IMG/VR virus record: IMGVR_UViG_3300009285_001999
Span: 1 to 23,370 of that record
Length of the DNA stretch: 23,370 bases
Direction: 5' to 3' (one strand)
Origin: a virus
The notes under the pieces were generated by a model that did not search any database, was not told the DNA's origin, and saw only the letters and a program-made list of their open reading frames with translations. How positions within the stretch are numbered: the stretch's first letter is position 1; each line of letters starts with the position of its first letter. The position numbers were made by a program, and so were the translations under genes. Shown one piece after another: positions 20,909-23,370 of the stretch.

Positions 20909-20951
20909 AGGCGGCCTGTTTCGTGCTCGTAGGAGCCCCAACAGGTCGCCT
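20909..20951 (+). terminator. Nested stem-loop after promoter copy 3
   Basis: AGGCGGCCTGTT (20909-20920) pairs with AACAGGTCGCCT (20940-20951) with one G-T wobble, and inside the loop GCTC (20925-20928) pairs with GAGC (20933-20936). Followed by CTTTG rather than a real T-run, so termination is only partial at best. The arrangement mirrors the attenuator before the protease gene. Confidence 0.5.
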
Positions 20952-20967
20952 CTTTGCGTAGAGGTGG
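20949..20967 (+). promoter_or_regulatory. Ribosome site that can be sequestered by a hairpin
   Basis: CCTCT (20949-20953) pairs with AGAGG (20960-20964), which is part of the Shine-Dalgarno GAGGTGG (20961-20967) for TTG 20971. The pairing is mutually exclusive with the larger upstream stem, which uses 20949-20951. Possible translational switch; inferred. Confidence 0.35.
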
Positions 20968-20970
20968 CCT

Positions 20971-21498
20971 TTGGCGTTCTCCTGGCCTCGCAGCACCTAT
21001 AACGCCCGCGCATCCTTCAACCGCTGGTTTCGCGTGAATTACAGCGCGGCGGGCTGGCCAGCGGCATACACGGCTGGCGGCATCCCCGTCAACTTCGAGT
21101 ATCCCGATGTGCCGCTGACATTCCCCTCCTTCTCTGTGACACATCTCGGCGAGATCGACGGGCAACGCTTCCAGGGCGACCGCATGAACGGCGGCACGGG
21201 TTCCTATCGCTATGCAATCACCGAGGTGTCCTGTTGGGCTAGCGGGGATGCGAGTGGTGCTTGGAGCCGCGACCTCTGGCAGATGCATGACATGGCCGCC
21301 TATCTCTTCCAGAGTGCCCGCAGCATCCCTCTCCTCAATGTCTACGCGACGACTGCTACAGCCAATCTCACGGCCATTGGTGTCCTACGCCTTGGGCCGG
21401 ATTCTGTCTATGAGGACGTGGAAGCGCCTATGGAACCATCTCGCAACGTTCACCGACTCCGTATGCTAGCCCACTGGTTCTATCGAGCACAGGTCTAG
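20971..21498 (+). CDS. Putative tail terminator / tail completion protein
   Basis: A 175-residue protein starting at TTG 20971 behind GAGGTGG. N-terminal ARASFNRWFRVNYSAAGWPA, middle FPSFSVTHLGEIDGQRFQGD and SYRYAITEVSCWASGDAS, C-terminal HRLRMLAHWFYRAQV. The order (directly before the tail tube) and the 'W..g' and 'R...W' ends resemble tail terminator proteins that cap the tail tube at the head-side end. Evidence is positional with faint pattern support. Confidence 0.55.
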   Translation: MAFSWPRSTYNARASFNRWFRVNYSAAGWPAAYTAGGIPVNFEYPDVPLTFPSFSVTHLGEIDGQRFQGDRMNGGTGSYRYAITEVSCWASGDASGAWSRDLWQMHDMAAYLFQSARSIPLLNVYATTATANLTAIGVLRLGPDSVYEDVEAPMEPSRNVHRLRMLAHWFYRAQV

Positions 21499-21507
21499 GG
21501 AGGCCAC

Positions 21508-21993
21508 ATGACACAAGAGGTAAGGACTTACAGGGAAGGGACGCTGCGCTGGGTGCAGGCATCCGGTCGTGGCACGAGCTGGGCAACGGCCTCGGCGCCG
21601 CAGTCTGGGCTGTTCGGCTTCGTGGAAGCGGGGCTGAACTTCCAACGTGGTGAGGAGTATGCCGCCATCTACAATCGTGGCGTTCTGAGCCACAACAAGC
21701 TCATTCGGGCGCTGCCGGTTGAAGGATCGTTCACCGTCCTCGAAGGCGTGACCGCCGATTGGCCTGACAATGTCATCGGCACCGCCAGCGGCGCGAGCGT
21801 CAAGATGATGCACCTGGAGTTCCGGTACAACTATACCGAACTGGGCACCAATACAGGCTACTTTTACCAGGTGATGGGCGTGCCGTTCCCCATGCAGATC
21901 ACGCTCACCGAGGCCCCTGAAGGCAACACGAGGGCCTATACGTTCCGCGGACTCACGGCCAACGGACCCACAGCATCCGGCTATCTCAGCTAG
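21508..21993 (+). CDS. Tail tube (major tail) protein
   Basis: A 161-residue protein after the terminator-like gene, behind the strong AGGGAGGCCAC site shared with the capsid gene, suggesting high expression. Beta-rich: GLFGFVEAGLNFQRGEEYAA, LPVEGSFTVLEGVTADW, MMHLEFRYNYTELG, PFPMQITLTEAPEGN, AYTFRGLTANGPT. This fits the small beta-barrel proteins of siphophage tail tubes. No enzyme motif. Assigned by position, size and expression signal. Confidence 0.65.
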   Translation: MTQEVRTYREGTLRWVQASGRGTSWATASAPQSGLFGFVEAGLNFQRGEEYAAIYNRGVLSHNKLIRALPVEGSFTVLEGVTADWPDNVIGTASGASVKMMHLEFRYNYTELGTNTGYFYQVMGVPFPMQITLTEAPEGNTRAYTFRGLTANGPTASGYLS

Positions 21994-22002
21994 GAGCCGT
22001 CA

Positions 22003-22410
22003 TTGGCCCGGGAAGCCTTCGCATGGCCTGAGGCGTCTGTGTTCTTCTACAGCGCAGGAGAGGCTGGCGTCGGGCAGGCGTTTGTGGAGGGCGTCACCTT
22101 TCAGGCGCGCTTCGGCTATCGCACCTATCGCAATCTCACGACGGGAGCATGGGCTTCGCGGTTCACCGAGGTGCTGTCGGACAAGCTCGTGACAGTGGAC
22201 TTCCGGCATATCTGGACGGATTCGACAGCGTTGATCCGAGCCAACAGCGGGACAGCGTGGAATTTCGCCGTGAGCGCGGTGAGCCCGCTCCAGACAGGCG
22301 CCTTCCAGATATGGAGCGGCGTCATCACAGAGTTTCAAATGCAGGGGCAAGAGAACGGGTTGTGGAAAGGGAGTATGCAGTTTCGAGCACATGATTACAG
22401 CGCCATCTAG
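22003..22410 (+). CDS. Tail structural protein
   Basis: A 135-residue protein starting at TTG 22003, with AGGAG at 21992-21996. Beta-rich (VFFYSAGEAGVGQAF; VTFQARFGYRTYRNL; LVTVDFRHIWTD; FQIWSGVITEFQMQG). It ends next to AGGAGG of the next gene. It lies between tail tube and assembly chaperones, so it is probably a second tube or tail-associated protein. No family recognised. Confidence 0.55.
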   Translation: MAREAFAWPEASVFFYSAGEAGVGQAFVEGVTFQARFGYRTYRNLTTGAWASRFTEVLSDKLVTVDFRHIWTDSTALIRANSGTAWNFAVSAVSPLQTGAFQIWSGVITEFQMQGQENGLWKGSMQFRAHDYSAI

Positions 22411-22419
22411 GAGGATGTG

Positions 22420-22947
22420 ATGCCGAGACAAGCAGCAAATGGACGGGTGCCGTTGTCGGCGCTGGTGGAAGAGGCGATTGAAGTCGAGATCGTGTCGCCT
22501 AGCGGGAAGCGCACGAAGTTGCACATGCGGCCGTTGACGCACAGCGAACTGCTGGCGCGTGATCGGCTGTTCCCGCTACCAACAGCGCCGCTAGGCGACA
22601 TGGTGCGTAATCAGCAGACGCTCAAGATTGAGCGCGTCATGAACGAGAATGATCCCGTTTATCTCGAAAAGCGAGATGAGGCGGTGCAACTACGGGCATC
22701 GGCGGCACTTCTCAGCAGCCTCACCGATTTGGACGTGCCAGGAGAGACGGAACAGGAACGTGTCCAACATTTCCACATGACGATCCAGATGTGGGCGAAG
22801 CAACAACTCTTCGACGTGTTCAACCGTATGAACGGCTTCACGCCGGAGACGATCAAAGAGGCTGAGACAGAAGTTACCCCTTTAGACGGCGGGTCTATGC
22901 CATCCTCGCCCGTCTTGGTTGGAGCAGCGAGCAATGGGACGCTCTGA
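22420..22947 (+). CDS. Tail assembly chaperone, upstream (G-like) frame
   Basis: A 175-residue protein from ATG 22420, chosen because AGGAGG (22409-22414) lies 5 nt upstream; GTG 22417 is too close. The N-terminus is beta-rich (IEVEIVSPSGKRTKLHMRPL), and the rest helical (IQMWAKQQLFDVFNRMNGFT). It acts in trans on the tape-measure protein during tail assembly in the lambda G/GT model. Slippery CCCTTTA at 22878-22884 produces a minor, longer form. Without the shift it terminates after ~21 further codons. Confidence 0.75.
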   Translation: MPRQAANGRVPLSALVEEAIEVEIVSPSGKRTKLHMRPLTHSELLARDRLFPLPTAPLGDMVRNQQTLKIERVMNENDPVYLEKRDEAVQLRASAALLSSLTDLDVPGETEQERVQHFHMTIQMWAKQQLFDVFNRMNGFTPETIKEAETEVTPLDGGSMPSSPVLVGAASNGTL

Positions 22948-23093
22948 CTATGGCGGAGCAACGGCGCATTTTCGCGTGGACTGAGATCAACGCCCGTGAA
23001 TTGCAGGGCATCATTCGCGGTTTCTCGAAGGAGCATGGCGACCCAGGGGCCTATATGCAGGTGCTTCTAGAACTGCGGCGGTGGTTGGGATGA
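22420..23093 (+). CDS. Tail assembly chaperone, frameshifted (GT-like) fusion
   Basis: Programmed -1 frameshift product: codons 22420-22884, then the -1 frame from 22884 to the stop at 23091-23093, giving about 224 residues. The -1 frame is open from 22866 and reads RRRVYAILARLGWSSEQWDA then LTMAEQRRIFAWTEINAREL, which is a convincing T-like chaperone C-terminus. The same frame has ATG 22950, but the conserved part begins upstream of it, supporting fusion rather than a separate gene. Length and placement before the tape-measure region fit lambda GT. Confidence 0.75.
22878..22884 (+). promoter_or_regulatory. Slippery -1 frameshift site CCCTTTA
   Basis: In the upstream frame the site reads C CCT TTA, a perfect X XXY YYZ heptamer, from which both tRNAs can slip to CCC and TTT. 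AGACGG (22884-22889) can pair with CCGTCT (22910-22915) just downstream, a possible stimulatory stem, although it lies closer than the usual 5-8 nt spacer. Confidence 0.75.
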
Positions 23094-23370
23094 GAGCATC
23101 AATCGATGCCCGCGATGTGGTGGTGCATCTGCAAGCGTTGCAGAAGGCTACGCCTGAGGTCAAGCGGCAACTTTGGACAGCATTACGGGCCACGGATGTT
23201 GACCTAGAACGCGGCGTGAAGTCGCAGATGCCAGTCGATACGGGCCGCGCCCGGGCTTCCTGGGGTTCTTGGACGCCCAGCGATCTTGTAAAGCCGAATG
23301 CGGATGCCAGCGCTGGCGATGCAATCCATGAGGAACATCAAACCAACCTAGAGATTGTGCAAGGGACGAA
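23090..23370 (+). CDS. HK97 gp10-like tail completion protein, N-terminal part
   Basis: ATG 23090 overlaps the stop of the chaperone fusion (ATGA), with GGTGG upstream. The frame is open to the window end, giving 93 residues. SQMPVDTGRARASWGSW is the hallmark of the HK97 gp10-like family ('.P.DTGrlr.s'), following a helical N-terminus with LQKATPEVKRQLWTAL. These proteins help join head and tail. In most siphophages this gene lies before the tail terminator; here it follows the assembly chaperones, an unusual order. Truncated by the window, not by mutation as far as can be seen. Confidence 0.7.
   Translation, partial: MRASIDARDVVVHLQALQKATPEVKRQLWTALRATDVDLERGVKSQMPVDTGRARASWGSWTPSDLVKPNADASAGDAIHEEHQTNLEIVQGT

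Noticed and set aside
22950-23093. Separate 47-codon gene starting at ATG 22950
   Set aside because: Conserved-looking coding sequence in this frame begins upstream of the ATG, and a perfect slippery site lies in the right place, so frameshift fusion explains it better.

Overview
The window is a stretch of a tailed double-stranded DNA phage (or prophage) genome carrying the DNA-packaging, head, neck and early tail module of a siphovirus-like virion. All genes that can be supported lie on the + strand, are tightly packed with many ATGA/GTGA stop-start overlaps, and are moderately GC-rich by eye. No integrase, replication gene, tRNA or CRISPR array is visible. The host cannot be named from this sequence. 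Proteins are recognised by motif and order, so many small genes stay hypothetical.

Layout. Positions 1-335 hold the end of a ParB-like nuclease-domain gene. Positions 339-2564 encode the large terminase, interrupted in frame by a 268-residue intein (966-1769). Inside the intein, in the -1 reading frame, sits a complete endonuclease VII-type gene (1202-1678), so two proteins are written over each other for 477 nt. Next come a small gene, the portal (2760-4256), a zinc-ribbon ORF, a Mu F-like minor head protein (4681-5454, with coding sequence continuing upstream but no ordinary start), and two small ORFs. A 265-nt intergenic region (5905-6169) holds repeated promoter-like elements, inverted repeats and an attenuator-like terminator. 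It is followed by a capsid protease-scaffold fusion with an internal scaffold start (6170-7441), a decoration-like protein, the major capsid protein (8046-9116), two tandem paralogous small virion proteins, further structural proteins, and a 779-residue protein built of 29 eighteen-residue repeats (10949-13288).

The neck genes (13503-14670) lead to a two-helix membrane protein and then to an accessory glycan-type cassette (15163-20885): GT4 glycosyltransferase, GT2 glycosyltransferase, four small genes (three with Cys pairs), methyltransferase, second GT4, and second methyltransferase paralogous to the first. After another promoter-plus-hairpin region come tail genes: terminator-like protein, tail tube, another tail protein, and a tail assembly chaperone pair read through a -1 frameshift at CCCTTTA (22878-22884). 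An HK97 gp10-like gene is cut by the window end.

How the genes work together. Terminase and portal package DNA. The protease-scaffold, capsid and decoration proteins build the head, and connector genes join it to the tail tube, whose assembly uses the frameshifted chaperone. The glycosyltransferase/methyltransferase cassette has no morphogenetic role and probably modifies a virion protein or host surface glycan; the Ser/Thr-rich repeat protein is one candidate target. Most unusual are the out-of-frame endonuclease nested in the terminase intein, the 395-nt out-of-frame overlap of two glycosyltransferases, the three-copy promoter/hairpin element, and a scatter of tiny Cys-pair (zinc-ribbon-like) genes between virion genes.
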